Shown here: piece after piece, positions 23,762 through 33,838 of the stretch | Layout of the letters: each line of letters begins with the position of its first letter | Position numbering within the stretch: the first letter of the stretch is position 1 | Assembly (NCBI GenBank): GCA_029310945.1 | Contig: JARJFC010000005.1 | Span: forward strand, 62,001 to 126,000 | Direction: 5' to 3' | Length of the DNA stretch: 64,000 nt | Source: Leptospira sp. 96542 | GTDB lineage: Bacteria; Spirochaetota; Leptospiria; Leptospirales; Leptospiraceae | The notes under the pieces: generated by a model | What the model saw: only the letters and a program-made list of their open reading frames with translations | What the model was told of the DNA's origin: nothing | The model's database searches: none | Made by a program: the position numbers and the translations under genes

Positions 23762-26700
23762 CTAAACGTTTTCGATGGTCTCGAATTTGATTTTCTTTTT
23801 GTTTTTCGAGAATTCATCTTCGTAATCAGAGATATCCACTTCCAATCCTTCGGAGTCTTTGATGATGATGTCCAGTGCCAGACCACGGAGCTCTTGTACA
23901 AGAACGTTGAAGGATTCTGGAATTCCAGGTTTAATGGAATGGATTCCCTTAACGATTGCTTCATAGATCCGAGCGCGACCAAGCATATCATCCGACTTGA
24001 TGGTAAGTAACTCCTGCAAGGTGTGCGATGCACCGTAAGCTTCCAGAGCCCAAACCTCCATCTCTCCCAATCTCTGCCCACCAAACTGTGCCTTACCACC
24101 AAGCGGTTGCTGTGTGACAAGCGAGTATGGTCCAGTTGACCTAGCATGGATTTTGTCATCCACCAAGTGGGCAAGTTTTAACATATAGATATAACCACAG
24201 AACACTGGGTTAATGAACTGCTCCCCTGTCCTTCCATCAAAAAGTTGGAATTTACTGCTGGAAGGCAACCCTGCCTTTGCACAGAAGTCTTGGACATCTG
24301 CCTCAGAAGCTCCGTCAAACACAGGTGTTTCAAAATTGAGACCCAATTTTTTGGCCGCAAAACCAAGTTGGGTTTCAAAGATCTGACCAAGGTTCATCCT
24401 CGATGGAACACCAAGAGGATTTAGCACGATATCAACAGGTGTTCCGTCTTCCATATAAGGCATGTCTTCTTGTGCCATCACCCGAGCGACAACTCCCTTG
24501 TTACCGTGACGTCCCGCCATTTTATCTCCGACTAGGAGTTTTCGTTTGCGAGCAACATAGACCTTGACCATTTCTTCCACGCCAGCTGCGAGTTCGTCGC
24601 CTGTTTCGCGAGAAAAACGTTTGATGTCGATGACAGTCCCTTCAAAACCATTTGGCATTCTGAGAGATGAGTCTCTCACTTCTTTGGCTTTTTCACCAAA
24701 GATGGAGTGTAATAGTTTGTATTCTGGAGTGAGATCAGTCTCTCCCTTAGGAGTCACCATACCCACAAGGATATCACCCGGTTTCACCTCAGCACCCACG
24801 CGGATCACGCCCGACTCATCCAAATCACGGAAAGCTTTATCCGAAAGGTTTGGAATGTCGCGAGTGATTTGTTCTTGTCCAAGTTTCGTTTCACGAGCTT
24901 GGATTTCGAACTCCTCAATGTGGATGGAAGAAAATACATCTTCTTTGATAATACGTTCACTGATGAGGATGGCGTCCTCAAAATTATAACCTTCCCACGG
25001 CATAAACGCAACGAGAACGTTCCTACCCAATGCCAGATAACCTTGGTCAGTGGATGGTCCATTGGCAATGACGGTTCCTTTTTGTAGAATGGCACCGAAT
25101 TCGCCTAATTTTTCACCCTTGATCAGTTGGCCTGCAATGGGAGCTCCCTTTCCGACTTCTGCACCTTCTTTGAGAACGGCCACAAATTGAATTTCGTCAT
25201 TCAAAACTAAGTCGTGGTTTTCTTTCTCACCAGTGGAAGTTGTGATTTCGATCCTTTCTTTGGAAACTTTAGTCACCTTTCCGCCAGCAGTCGTATGCAA
25301 CATCGAAACGTTCGGCTTTTGGTTGAAACAAGTTCCTTGGTTGGTTTTTTTGAATTTGATCAAAGGGTAAAATGCTGTTTCTTTGGAGTTGTCTTCTTTC
25401 ACCCAAACTCCAGAAGCATCTACCTTGGATACCACACCGTCTTTTTTTGCAACGATACAAACGCCCGCATCATATGCGGCTCTTGACTCCATACCTGTTC
25501 CCACGAACGGAGCTTCTTCCGTCAAAAGTGGCACAGCTTGGCGTTGCATGTTGGATCCCATGAGTGCGCGGTTTGCATCATCATGTTCCAAGAACGGAAT
25601 GAGGGCTGTGGATACGGAAACCACCTGCAAAGGAGCAAGATCCATGTATTGGATTTCATTCGGGCTTCTGAAAGGGAAGTCACCTCTATGGCGTGTTGAA
25701 ATGAGTTTGGATTGGAATTCTCCCTTCTCATCCACTTCCGAACTGGACTGAGCCATGTAATGATACTCTTCTTTGTCTGCCGTAAGGTATTCGACTTGTT
25801 TTTGAACTTTCCCGTTTTTTACCAAACGGTAAGGGGTTTCGATGAACCCGTAGTCATTTACCCTTGCAAAACTAGACATGGAAAGGATAAGACCAATGTT
25901 TGGACCTTCTGGGGTCTCAATCGGACACATCCTGCCATAATGCGAATAATGAACGTCACGCACTTCGAAACCAGCTCGGTCACGAGAAAGACCACCTGGT
26001 CCAAGTGCGTTTAACCTACGCTTGTGCGTAAGTTCTGCCAGAGGATTTGTTTGGTCCATAAACTGCGATAACTGGGAAGATCCAAAAAACTCATTGATCA
26101 CCGCTGTGATTGGTTTGATTGAAATGAGGAGTTGCGGAGTTTGTTGTTCTGGCTCCTGTACTGTCATCCTCTCTTTGATCACACGTTCCACTCTGGAAAA
26201 ACCCAGTTTCAATTGGTTGGCGATGAGCTCTCCCACAGAACGAATCCGTCTATTGCCCAAGTGGTCAATATCGTCTGGATAGTAGTTTTCAGCTTCCGAC
26301 ATAAGCATCACAAGATAACGAACGGTTTCTATGATGTCTTCTTTTCGAAGAACTCGGTCTTCTGCTTTGGCAAAATCTTTAGGATTGTTGAATTCAAATT
26401 TACTATTGATTTTGTAACGACCAACAATTCCTAAATCAAAAGTTTTCGGTGAGAAAAAGAGGCGTTTTAGTTCCGCTTCCGCATTTTCAATGGTAGATGG
26501 TTCACCTGGACGCATGATGGTGTGGAATTTTTTAACAGCGTCTTCGTAGTCGTTAACCCCATCTTTTTCCAAACAATTGATAAGAACCGGATTGTCTTTT
26601 CCCTTAGGAAATTCAATGACATCCACATCTTTCACTTTCATTTCACGTAGGATGGAGATATTATCTTCGTTGATTTTGGAACCAGCATCGAGCATAACCT

Positions 26701-27448
26701 CGCCTGTTTCCATATTGATGATGTCCGCAATTGTCCTGCGACCAATCAGACGTTTTAGGTCTTTTGGATTGGCTCCTGCGATCTTCATTTTGGAAGAACC
26801 GTAGAACAAACGCAATACTTCCTCGTTTGTTCCCATACCCATAGCTTTTACAAGTAAGGTAGCTGGAAATTTTTTCTTACGGTCGATTTTGGCAACAAGG
26901 ATACCTTTATTGTCCATTTCAAATTCCAACCAAGAACCTCGGTATGGAATGACACGCGCAGAAAAAGTATCACGCACTTGGTCATAAGAAAAGAAAATAC
27001 CTGGAGACCTGTGCAGCTGGCTTACCACCACCCTTTCGGCACCATTGATGATGAAAGTTCCGTGGTCTGTCATGATGGGTAGGTCACCCATATACACTAC
27101 TTGTTCTCTGATCTCACCTGTATCTTTGATGATGAGTCGTATTACGGCTTTCAGCGGAACTGCATAGGATGAGTCTGTGTCTTTACATTCTTGGGCGTTT
27201 CGTTTTAATTCACCTAAAACATAATGACCATATTCCATGACCATATCGTTATTTGGCGATTCGATCGGAAAGGATTCTCTAAATACTGCCTCCAAACCTT
27301 GGTTAGCACGTTTGGTTGGGTCTTTCACTTCTGATTGGAGGAACCAATCAAAAGATTTTTTCTGTACGTAGATAAGATTGGGAAGTAAATTGAGGTCGGT
27401 AATTTTACCGAAATTTACCCGGTTTCTAATTTGCATTCGGGTATGCAT
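23762..27448 (-). CDS. rpoB: DNA-directed RNA polymerase subunit beta
   Basis: Beta forms one jaw of the polymerase and the rifampicin pocket. The pocket region reads [18 protein letters not shown], then [20 protein letters not shown]. The residue matching E. coli Ser531 is Asn480 (codon 26009-26011, AAC). Asn here is the spirochaete-type residue linked to natural rifampicin resistance. The C-terminal [13 protein letters not shown] and the switch regions are intact. Length 1228 is normal. An AGGGAGAG Shine-Dalgarno lies a few bases before the ATG at 27448, supporting this start over an ATG four codons downstream. Confidence 0.98.
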   Translation of the reverse strand: MHTRMQIRNRVNFGKITDLNLLPNLIYVQKKSFDWFLQSEVKDPTKRANQGLEAVFRESFPIESPNNDMVMEYGHYVLGELKRNAQECKDTDSSYAVPLKAVIRLIIKDTGEIREQVVYMGDLPIMTDHGTFIINGAERVVVSQLHRSPGIFFSYDQVRDTFSARVIPYRGSWLEFEMDNKGILVAKIDRKKKFPATLLVKAMGMGTNEEVLRLFYGSSKMKIAGANPKDLKRLIGRRTIADIINMETGEVMLDAGSKINEDNISILREMKVKDVDVIEFPKGKDNPVLINCLEKDGVNDYEDAVKKFHTIMRPGEPSTIENAEAELKRLFFSPKTFDLGIVGRYKINSKFEFNNPKDFAKAEDRVLRKEDIIETVRYLVMLMSEAENYYPDDIDHLGNRRIRSVGELIANQLKLGFSRVERVIKERMTVQEPEQQTPQLLISIKPITAVINEFFGSSQLSQFMDQTNPLAELTHKRRLNALGPGGLSRDRAGFEVRDVHYSHYGRMCPIETPEGPNIGLILSMSSFARVNDYGFIETPYRLVKNGKVQKQVEYLTADKEEYHYMAQSSSEVDEKGEFQSKLISTRHRGDFPFRSPNEIQYMDLAPLQVVSVSTALIPFLEHDDANRALMGSNMQRQAVPLLTEEAPFVGTGMESRAAYDAGVCIVAKKDGVVSKVDASGVWVKEDNSKETAFYPLIKFKKTNQGTCFNQKPNVSMLHTTAGGKVTKVSKERIEITTSTGEKENHDLVLNDEIQFVAVLKEGAEVGKGAPIAGQLIKGEKLGEFGAILQKGTVIANGPSTDQGYLALGRNVLVAFMPWEGYNFEDAILISERIIKEDVFSSIHIEEFEIQARETKLGQEQITRDIPNLSDKAFRDLDESGVIRVGAEVKPGDILVGMVTPKGETDLTPEYKLLHSIFGEKAKEVRDSSLRMPNGFEGTVIDIKRFSRETGDELAAGVEEMVKVYVARKRKLLVGDKMAGRHGNKGVVARVMAQEDMPYMEDGTPVDIVLNPLGVPSRMNLGQIFETQLGFAAKKLGLNFETPVFDGASEADVQDFCAKAGLPSSSKFQLFDGRTGEQFINPVFCGYIYMLKLAHLVDDKIHARSTGPYSLVTQQPLGGKAQFGGQRLGEMEVWALEAYGASHTLQELLTIKSDDMLGRARIYEAIVKGIHSIKPGIPESFNVLVQELRGLALDIIIKDSEGLEVDISDYEDEFSKNKKKIKFETIENV

Positions 27449-27503
27449 GGAACACTCTCCCTAGAGAAAACAAAATTATGGATATTATAATAAATGACAA
27501 AAT

Positions 27504-27536
27504 AGAGGTGGGGACGCCTACGGCCTCCCTGCCTCT
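27504..27536 (-). promoter_or_regulatory. Hairpin in the rplL-rpoB gap
   Basis: The 125-base gap between rplL and rpoB holds an imperfect hairpin. Outer AGAGG/CCTCT and inner GGGA/TCCC helices surround a CC-GTA-GG tip. On the minus strand it is followed by ATTTTGTCATTTATT and a perfect TATAAT (27484-27489). A partial terminator or RNase III-type processing site at this spot is known from E. coli, where it lowers rpoBC expression relative to rplJL. The TATAAT could add a secondary rpoB promoter, but no good -35 box precedes it. Confidence 0.55.
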
Positions 27537-27573
27537 AAATTTTTGAAGAATGGGGATGGAAGATAGCAACCGA

Positions 27574-27951
27574 TTAACCGGCAGCAGCAACTTCTACTTG
27601 AGCCCCAGCACCTTCGAGTTTTTTCTTAATATCAGCAGCTTCATCTTTAGAAACGCCTTCTTTCACTGATTTTCCACCAGCTTCTACAAGCGTTTTTGCA
27701 TCTGCCAATCCAAGACCTGTGATTTCACGAACGAGTTTGATTACATCGATCTTTTTATCACCATGAGCTTTCAAGATAACATTGAAAGTTGCTGGTTCTT
27801 CCGCTGCAGCAGCAGCTCCACCGGCAACAGCAGCCACCGCAACTGGTGCAGCAGCAGAAATCCCGAATTTGTCCTCCATCTTTTTCACGAGTTCAGCAGC
27901 CTGAACGAGTGTAAGACTTCCAATTTGTTCTAATAGCGCGTCAACTGACAT
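27574..27951 (-). CDS. rplL: 50S ribosomal protein L7/L12
   Basis: L7/L12 dimers form the flexible stalk that recruits translational GTPases. The N-terminal dimerisation domain ([20 protein letters not shown]), an Ala-rich hinge (about residues 35-53) and the C-terminal factor-binding domain ([20 protein letters not shown]) are all present. Length 125 is normal. It lies between rplJ and rpoB. Confidence 0.97.
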   Translation of the reverse strand: MSVDALLEQIGSLTLVQAAELVKKMEDKFGISAAAPVAVAAVAGGAAAAAEEPATFNVILKAHGDKKIDVIKLVREITGLGLADAKTLVEAGGKSVKEGVSKDEAADIKKKLEGAGAQVEVAAAG

Positions 27952-27998
27952 CCTATATTCTCCTTATCCTACTAATCACTATCGATCCAAGTGTAATA

Positions 27999-28529
27999 TT
28001 AGCCGTTTTTTTCGCCGACTGCGTTGATCGCACGTGCAAGACTTGCCATGATCTGGTTGATACCAGAAGCCACTTGTGTTGCTGGTGCATTGAGTCCTCT
28101 TGCGATTTGTGCAAGTAACTCATTTTTGGAAGGAAGACCCGCAATGGCCTCAACAGATTTTTTGTCGAGAACCTGGCCATCCATATATCCAGTTTTAACA
28201 TCTAATTCTTTTTTATCTTTTGCGAAGTCTTTACAAACTTTCGCAACTGCAGGGAGTGAGTCTGCAGAGAAAATGGCCGCAAGCGGACCTTTGTATTCAT
28301 CACCAAATTCAATGGAATTGTCTTTATGTGCTGAAGATTCTTTCAGGGCTCTCAGGAAAAGGTTGTTTTTAATTACTTTCAACTCAGAGCCCTCCGTGCG
28401 TAATTTTGCACGGAGATTGGTAAGATCTTCCACAGTCAAACCACTGTAAGACGCTAAAATAAAATTAGGCCTTTTTTCGAGTCTAGTTTTTAATTCTGCT
28501 ACTGCTTCTACTTTAGATGGATTTGCCAT
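27999..28529 (-). CDS. rplJ: 50S ribosomal protein L10
   Basis: L10 anchors the L7/L12 stalk and in other bacteria represses the rplJL mRNA. The N-terminal domain ([21 protein letters not shown], conserved core) and the C-terminal helix that binds L7/L12 dimers are present. Length 176 is normal. Only 13 bases separate it from rplA, so no extended L10 leader lies directly upstream. Confidence 0.96.
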   Translation of the reverse strand: MANPSKVEAVAELKTRLEKRPNFILASYSGLTVEDLTNLRAKLRTEGSELKVIKNNLFLRALKESSAHKDNSIEFGDEYKGPLAAIFSADSLPAVAKVCKDFAKDKKELDVKTGYMDGQVLDKKSVEAIAGLPSKNELLAQIARGLNAPATQVASGINQIMASLARAINAVGEKNG

Positions 28530-28542
28530 TGTTATTTACTCG

Positions 28543-29235
<693 letters not shown>

Positions 29236-29256
29236 TTTTTTAGTCCAAAATCCTAA

Positions 29257-29685
29257 TTATAGTTCGACGTTGACACCCATAGAACGACAAGTTCCAGCAA
29301 TGATTTTCACTGCCGCATCCATATCGTTTGCGTTGAGGTCTTCCATTTTTGTTTTTGCAATTTCTTCCAACTGTGCTCGTTTGATGGTACCGACTTTGGT
29401 AACATGGGGAGTCGCTGATCCACCTTGGAGCCCAAGTGCTTTCATAACGAGAAGTGCCGCAGGAGGAGACTTGGTAACGAATGTAAAACTTCTGTCAGAA
29501 TAAACAGTGATGACAACGGGAAGTTTCAAACCCATTTGGTTTTTTGATCTTTCGTTGAATTGTTTGCAGAATTCCATAATATTGAGTCCTGCTTGACCAA
29601 GAGCAGGTCCAACGGGTGGAGCCGGGTTTGCTTTCCCTGCTTCCACTTGGAGTTTGATTTGTTTTACTACTTTTTTTGCAGCCAT
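29257..29685 (-). CDS. rplK: 50S ribosomal protein L11
   Basis: L11 covers the GTPase-associated 23S rRNA region and is needed for RelA activation in other bacteria. The Pro-rich N-terminal helix ([22 protein letters not shown], conserved core) and the C-terminal RNA-binding domain ([11 protein letters not shown]) are typical. Length 142 is normal. It lies between nusG and rplA. Confidence 0.97.
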   Translation of the reverse strand: MAAKKVVKQIKLQVEAGKANPAPPVGPALGQAGLNIMEFCKQFNERSKNQMGLKLPVVITVYSDRSFTFVTKSPPAALLVMKALGLQGGSATPHVTKVGTIKRAQLEEIAKTKMEDLNANDMDAAVKIIAGTCRSMGVNVEL

Positions 29686-29723
29686 CTCGTTTGAAGTTCC
29701 TTAATCAATCCTATGTAATATAA

Positions 29724-30278
29724 CTACTGTTCTGATTTTACCTGAAGGTAATCGAGTTCCACTGGTGTAGAACGTCCGAAGATCTCCACACGGACGCGGA
29801 GCCTTCCTTTGTCAGGAAAAATCTCATCCACAAGACCACTGAAATTGGCAAATGGTCCATCGATGATTTTGAGGGTCTCCCCCACTTTGAATAGAAACCG
29901 AGGTCTTGCAACTTCTTCGGATTCCACACTCCCCACATCGCTGAAAAGATTTTTGATCTCATCCATCGAAAGTGGTTCCGGCCCCTTACCCTTTCCGCCC
30001 ACAAATGTGGAAACAGAAGGCAGGTTTTGGATTTTAAACCGAAGGTCGTCCGTCATGTTCATCTCAACGAGAACATAACCTGGCATCAGTTTCTTTTTGG
30101 TGACCTTCTTTTTGCCGTTTTTCATTTCGGCAACATCCATAGACGGGATCTTCACAGAGAAAATTTGATCTTCCAACTTTTGTTGTTGTACCATCTTCTC
30201 AATGTTAGTCTTAACCTTATTCTCATGTCCAGAATAGGTTTGAAGGACATACCATTTTTTATCTAAAGAATCCGCCAC
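29724..30278 (-). CDS. nusG: Transcription elongation/termination factor NusG
   Basis: NusG binds RNA polymerase through its N-terminal NGN domain (WYVLQTYSGHENKVKTNIE) and contacts Rho or S10 through its C-terminal KOW domain (FKVGETLKIIDGPFANFSG). The two domains are joined by a short linker with GKGKGPEPLSMDE. Length 184 is normal. It lies between secE and rplK, its near-universal position. Confidence 0.97.
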   Translation of the reverse strand: MADSLDKKWYVLQTYSGHENKVKTNIEKMVQQQKLEDQIFSVKIPSMDVAEMKNGKKKVTKKKLMPGYVLVEMNMTDDLRFKIQNLPSVSTFVGGKGKGPEPLSMDEIKNLFSDVGSVESEEVARPRFLFKVGETLKIIDGPFANFSGLVDEIFPDKGRLRVRVEIFGRSTPVELDYLQVKSEQ

Positions 30279-30287
30279 GGCCTATCC

Positions 30288-30476
30288 CTATGTTCCTAAT
30301 TCCCAGAACCATTTTAATAACTTCAAAAACACGAAGTCCGAAGCTGATAAAAATAAGGAAAATATAAATACGGTGACTAGGACAACCACAGTAGAACTAA
30401 CTACCTCTTGGCGTGTAGGCCAATGTACTTTTTCAAGTTCTGCTTTGCATTCCTGAATGAAACTTGTCGCTTTCAT
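30288..30476 (-). CDS. secE: Sec translocase subunit SecE
   Basis: SecE clamps the SecY channel. The 62-residue product is the minimal form. It has an amphipathic helix with the conserved [13 protein letters not shown] (about 13-25) and one transmembrane segment (about 26-50). E. coli SecE has two extra N-terminal membrane segments that are absent here. It lies between tRNA-Trp and nusG, which starts 9 bases later. Confidence 0.95.
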   Translation of the reverse strand: MKATSFIQECKAELEKVHWPTRQEVVSSTVVVLVTVFIFSLFLSASDFVFLKLLKWFWELGT

Positions 30477-30518
30477 CGTTTCTTTTTGTCCTGTTCTCTA
30501 AACTTATTTCCGTAGTTT

Positions 30519-30592
<74 letters not shown>

Positions 30593-30597
30593 AAACA

Positions 30598-30676
<79 letters not shown>

Positions 30677-30719
30677 TTTCCCACCCAAGCACGGGTTCCC
30701 AAGCTAGGCTAGGTTTTTT

Positions 30720-30749
30720 ACACTATTTTAAATGGGGCTCTTTGGTCAA
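30720..30749 (-). promoter_or_regulatory. Candidate promoter for the tRNA-secE-nusG transcript
   Basis: On the minus strand, TTGACC (30744-30749) is followed after 18 bases by TAGTGT (30720-30725), about 50 bases before tRNA-Thr. The -35 is good and the -10 is weak. This is the only plausible start seen upstream of the ribosomal super-cluster in this gap. Confidence 0.4.
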
Positions 30750-30764
30750 TGGAAAATGATCTTA

Positions 30765-30794
30765 TTGTACCAATTTTGCAAAAAATGCAAAATT
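30765..30794 (+). promoter_or_regulatory. Candidate promoter overlapped by a 23-bp inverted repeat
   Basis: TTGTAC (30765-30770), a 17-base spacer and CAAAAT (30788-30793) form a plausible plus-strand promoter for the GHKL gene. A perfect inverted repeat with 9-bp arms (AATTTTGCA, five A, TGCAAAATT; 30772-30794) covers the spacer and -10 box. This is the usual geometry of a repressor operator. The regulator is not known. Confidence 0.45.
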
Positions 30795-30799
30795 TCCAA

Positions 30800-30876
30800 G
30801 AACCAGCCGTGAGATTTTAGTTTCAATCTGGTGCGGTTCGATAATAATGAAAACGAACCAGGCTTTCTTCTGGTTC
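30800..30876 (+). promoter_or_regulatory. Leader with alternative complementary segments before the GHKL gene
   Basis: GAACCAG occurs at 30800-30806 and 30855-30861. Its complements are CTGGT (30828-30832) with GGTTCG (30835-30840), and CTGGTTC (30870-30876). The segments can pair as two tandem hairpins or as one alternative hairpin (GGTTCG with CGAACC, 30854-30859). The last hairpin ends directly before an AAGGAA ribosome-binding site. This looks like a translational switch if GTG at 30889 is the true start. Confidence 0.35.
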
Positions 30877-30888
30877 AAGGAATCTTTT

Positions 30889-31581
30889 GTGGCAAAACCT
30901 TTTGTTGAATTAGAAACACGAATCCCAGAGCTCGTAAAGGCAAATTCAAAAATTTCCGTTCGTTCTTCAAGGATGAATCGACCTCTGGAGCAGTATGTTT
31001 TGGGTCTCATCACGAAGATTTTGGAAGAAGTCGACCAGTCGAGGTTTGTGGAGATGCTTTACACAATCACCAAAGAACTCACGATCAATGGAATCAAAGC
31101 CAACCAAAAAAGGGTATTCTTTGAAGATGAGGGGCTAGACATCACAAATGAAACCGATTATGAAACAGGCATCAAAGAGTATTCAAAAAAGTTTTCCGAA
31201 AAAATGGCGGATGAGTATGGAAGGCGTTGTCTCGCTCGAGGTGTTTTTGTTCAAATCAAACTCCATTATTGCCTGGATGGCCTCCTTGTCGAAGTCACAA
31301 ACAACACCCCCGTGATCAAAAACGAAGAAGTCAGGATGCGGGAAAAAATGAAAAAATCTATGGGTTATAATGACATCGCTGAGTTCTATATGGACAATAT
31401 GGACAATACAGAAGGTGCGGGGCTTGGGATTGCCCTCATTATGATTTTACTCAAAAACGAAGGGATCGATCCCAATTTATTTCGCATCATCACCCATTCC
31501 GATAAAACCGTTGCACGTGTCGAAATTCCATTTAACGATAATTATGTTTCGTTCCGGAGTGCGGAACTAGCAGAAATCTAA
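30889..31581 (+). CDS. GHKL ATPase-domain protein without a phosphoacceptor domain
   Basis: The product ends in a histidine-kinase-like ATPase fold: an N-box (ELTINGIKANQKR) and a G-box (EGAGLGIALIMILLKN). No H-box dimerisation domain, membrane segment or receiver precedes it, so it may be an orphan ATPase or an anti-sigma/switch-type kinase. The N-terminal ~60 residues are not recognised. The frame is open from an ATG at 30847 that lacks a Shine-Dalgarno. GTG at 30889 has AAGGAA six bases upstream and is chosen, giving 230 residues; the ATG would give 244. It is divergent from the tRNA/secE transcript. Confidence 0.75.
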   Translation: MAKPFVELETRIPELVKANSKISVRSSRMNRPLEQYVLGLITKILEEVDQSRFVEMLYTITKELTINGIKANQKRVFFEDEGLDITNETDYETGIKEYSKKFSEKMADEYGRRCLARGVFVQIKLHYCLDGLLVEVTNNTPVIKNEEVRMREKMKKSMGYNDIAEFYMDNMDNTEGAGLGIALIMILLKNEGIDPNLFRIITHSDKTVARVEIPFNDNYVSFRSAELAEI

Positions 31582-31617
31582 ATCATAGAATCCCCTATAT
31601 TTTTCATCGACCGAAGA

Positions 31618-31641
31618 CCCTCCCATTTTGAAACTGGAGGG
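31618..31641 (+). promoter_or_regulatory. Hairpin masking the Shine-Dalgarno of the SDR gene
   Basis: CCCTCC (31618-31623) is perfectly complementary to GGAGGG (31636-31641), which is the only Shine-Dalgarno-like sequence before the ATG at 31643. The 6-bp GC-rich stem with a 12-base loop would hide the ribosome-binding site. No U-tract follows, so it is not a terminator. Confidence 0.45.
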
Positions 31642-31642
31642 C

Positions 31643-32410
31643 ATGGAACTCAAAGGCGCAAATATTCTCATTACAGGCTCCGCTGGCGGGCTTGGCAAGG
31701 CAATGGCATTCAGACTTGGAAAACAAGGTGCCAACATCATTCTATCCGACATCCAAAAAGAAAAGTTGGATGAAACTGTTTCTCTTTTCCAAAAAGAAGG
31801 CATCCAAACAACAGGTGTGGTTGCCAATGTTTCCAAAGAAGAGGACTGTGTCCGACTGATCAAAGAAGCCACCGCATTTAAAGGCAGTTTGGATGTGGCC
31901 ATTTTGAATGCAGGGATTTTACGAGACGGTCTCCTCATCCGGGTGGACAAAGAAACAGGAAAAGTAAAGGCGAAGATGCCTCTTGACCAATGGCAGTCAG
32001 TCATTGATGTCAATCTAACGGGAGTCTTTCTTTCTGGACGGGAAGCGGCCGCTCAAATGGTAGAACAAAAAAAGGGTGTCATCATCCCCATTGCTTCCAT
32101 TGCCATGCACGGAAATGCAGGCCAAACCAATTACAGCGCTGCGAAAGCGGGAGTTGCCGCCATGACTGTGACTTGGTCAAAAGAACTAGCAAAATTCGGA
32201 ATCCGGGTCGCAGGAATCGCTCCCGGATTCATTGGAACAGAAATGGTATTAAAAGATATGAACCCCGAAGCTTTGGAAAAATGGAAATCCATCATCCCTG
32301 TTGGGAGACTTGGTGAACCAGATGAAATTGCCTCGACTGCCGAATTCATCGTCCAAAATGACCTAGTGACAGGGGTCGTTTTAGAAATTTCGGGTGGAGT
32401 TAGGATATAA
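31643..32410 (+). CDS. Short-chain dehydrogenase/reductase (FabG-like)
   Basis: A classical SDR of 255 residues. It has the Rossmann motif TGSAGGLG (about 10-17), NAG (near residue 86), the catalytic Ser in IASIAMHG, and YSAAK as the Tyr-Lys pair. The C-terminal SGGV is normal. Such proteins use NAD(P)(H) to reduce 3-oxoacyl-ACP or oxidise acyl-CoA/alcohol substrates; the exact substrate cannot be told. A TTG five codons upstream (31628) has no ribosome-binding site and is not preferred. The masked GGAGGG is unusually close to the ATG (one base). It is 61 bases after the GHKL gene and could be in the same transcript. Confidence 0.9.
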   Translation: MELKGANILITGSAGGLGKAMAFRLGKQGANIILSDIQKEKLDETVSLFQKEGIQTTGVVANVSKEEDCVRLIKEATAFKGSLDVAILNAGILRDGLLIRVDKETGKVKAKMPLDQWQSVIDVNLTGVFLSGREAAAQMVEQKKGVIIPIASIAMHGNAGQTNYSAAKAGVAAMTVTWSKELAKFGIRVAGIAPGFIGTEMVLKDMNPEALEKWKSIIPVGRLGEPDEIASTAEFIVQNDLVTGVVLEISGGVRI

Positions 32411-32490
32411 CAAACGTTACGAAGGGATTGTTTCTTTATGGAAAGGGATAATCCCAAGCTCCTATTTTTGTCATTTTTTTTCGAAGACAA

Positions 32491-32503
32491 ACGAAATTTT
32501 CGT
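32491..32503 (+). promoter_or_regulatory. Candidate operator of the ArsR-type gene
   Basis: A perfect 13-base palindrome (ACGAAA, T, TTTCGT) lies just before a -10-like TAAAAT (32507-32512). A TTGTCA box is at 32468-32473. Autorepression through a palindrome at the promoter is common for ArsR proteins. The rest of the 143-base gap has no gene; it holds a short GGGATAATCCC palindrome and T-runs past the SDR gene. Confidence 0.4.
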
Positions 32504-32553
32504 ATGTAAAATGAATGATAATACGTCATAAGGATATAACGGAATTCTCACAC

Positions 32554-32853
32554 ATGAAAATAAAAACAGAATTAACGAAACAACAACTAGAACAAGCAAT
32601 CAAAGGGTTGCAAGGTATTGCCCACCCCATTCGTCTCCTCATTCTTTACACTCTTGCAAAAGAAGAAAGAACTGTAGGTGAGCTCGTAGAACTCTTGGGC
32701 ACAAGCCAATCGGCGGCATCACAACACCTAAGCAAAATGAAAAATAACGGAATCCTAGAATCCCGTAAATCATCAAACCAGGTGTTTTATAGCCTCAAAG
32801 ATCCCAAATTCAAGGATCTCATCCAAACGATTGTCAAAGTGTACAAAAAATAA
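32554..32853 (+). CDS. ArsR-family winged-helix regulator
   Basis: The 99-residue product is a winged helix-turn-helix protein: HPIRLLILYTLAKEERTVGEL, then the recognition helix TSQSAASQHLSKMKNNGIL and the wing ESRKSSNQVFYSLKD. No metal-binding CxC or Cys pair is seen, so it is probably not an arsenic or zinc sensor of the classical types. Redox, metabolite or non-metal sensing is possible. An ATG at 32515 would add 13 residues but lies at the expected transcription start, so the ATG at 32554 is chosen. It is convergent with hldD. Confidence 0.85.
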   Translation: MKIKTELTKQQLEQAIKGLQGIAHPIRLLILYTLAKEERTVGELVELLGTSQSAASQHLSKMKNNGILESRKSSNQVFYSLKDPKFKDLIQTIVKVYKK

Positions 32854-32863
32854 ACAAAACCAA

Positions 32864-33838
32864 TCAATCTTTTTTTAAAAGATTTACATATTCAGATACG
32901 GCGTCCTCTAGGTTTGTAAAACCAAAAGGGTAGCCGGCTTTCTTCAGTTTATCCATCTTTGCACAAGTATAGTATTGGTATTTTCCCTTTAGTTCTTCGG
33001 GCATATCGGTATATTCAATATTTGTTTCGCGACCCATGGCCGAAAACAACGCCGAAGCTAAATGATTCCAAGTTTCAGCAAGGCCGCGCCCCAAATTATA
33101 AAGACCCAGTTTTTTTTCTGCTAGTAGGTAGATGCTGATTTTACTTGCATCCTTCACATACAAAAAATCTCGTTTTTGTTCTCCATCTCTGTATTCAGAT
33201 TTGTAGGATTTAAAGAGTTTGAGTTTGCCTGTGGATTTAATTTGTTCGTATCCTTTTAAAACCAAACTCCTCATGTCACCCTTATGAGCCTCCCCATAAC
33301 CAAATACATTAAAATATTTGATACCCGTTATGTTTTGGATGAGACCAGTTTTAATGGCATACAAGTCAAAGAGTTGTTTAGAATAACCATACATATTCAA
33401 AGGTTTTAAATTTTGAATTGGAGCTTCATCATCATAACCAAATTCTCCATCTCCATAAGTGGCGGCACTGGAAGCATAGAGGAATGGAATTTGTTTGGCC
33501 ACTGCAAAATGAGCTAAGGTTTTTGTGTATAAAAAATTATTGCGGATGAGGTAACTTGCATCCTTCTCTGTTGTCGCCGAACAAGCACCTAGATGGAAAA
33601 TCTCAGATATATCATCAAATAACTGGGGGTTCGATATAAGTTTGGATTCAAACTCATCTTTTTCTAAATAATCATAAAATAAATTGCGCCCTAAATTTTT
33701 CCACTTATCGGAAGTGCCAAGGTGATCCACAACAAGGATATCTGAATTGCCACTTGCGTTGAGGTCTTCAATGATCTGAGAACCGATGAGCCCTGCTCCA
33801 CCGGTCACTAAGGTTAGTTTTTTAGCCATTCCTTTCAT
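32864..33838 (-). CDS. hldD: ADP-L-glycero-D-manno-heptose 6-epimerase
   Basis: HldD epimerises ADP-D-glycero- to ADP-L-glycero-D-manno-heptose for the LPS core. The NAD-binding GGAGLIGSQ (about 13-21), HLGACSATTE, SSAATYGDG and YGYSK match the E. coli enzyme, as does the C-terminal GKYQYYTCA. Length 324 is close to the usual 310. It is the last gene of the ubiD-che-cyclase operon and overlaps the cyclase by 17 bases (8 if the fourth codon, ATG, is the start). A run of nine A lies at the overlap. Confidence 0.9.
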   Translation of the reverse strand: MKGMAKKLTLVTGGAGLIGSQIIEDLNASGNSDILVVDHLGTSDKWKNLGRNLFYDYLEKDEFESKLISNPQLFDDISEIFHLGACSATTEKDASYLIRNNFLYTKTLAHFAVAKQIPFLYASSAATYGDGEFGYDDEAPIQNLKPLNMYGYSKQLFDLYAIKTGLIQNITGIKYFNVFGYGEAHKGDMRSLVLKGYEQIKSTGKLKLFKSYKSEYRDGEQKRDFLYVKDASKISIYLLAEKKLGLYNLGRGLAETWNHLASALFSAMGRETNIEYTDMPEELKGKYQYYTCAKMDKLKKAGYPFGFTNLEDAVSEYVNLLKKD

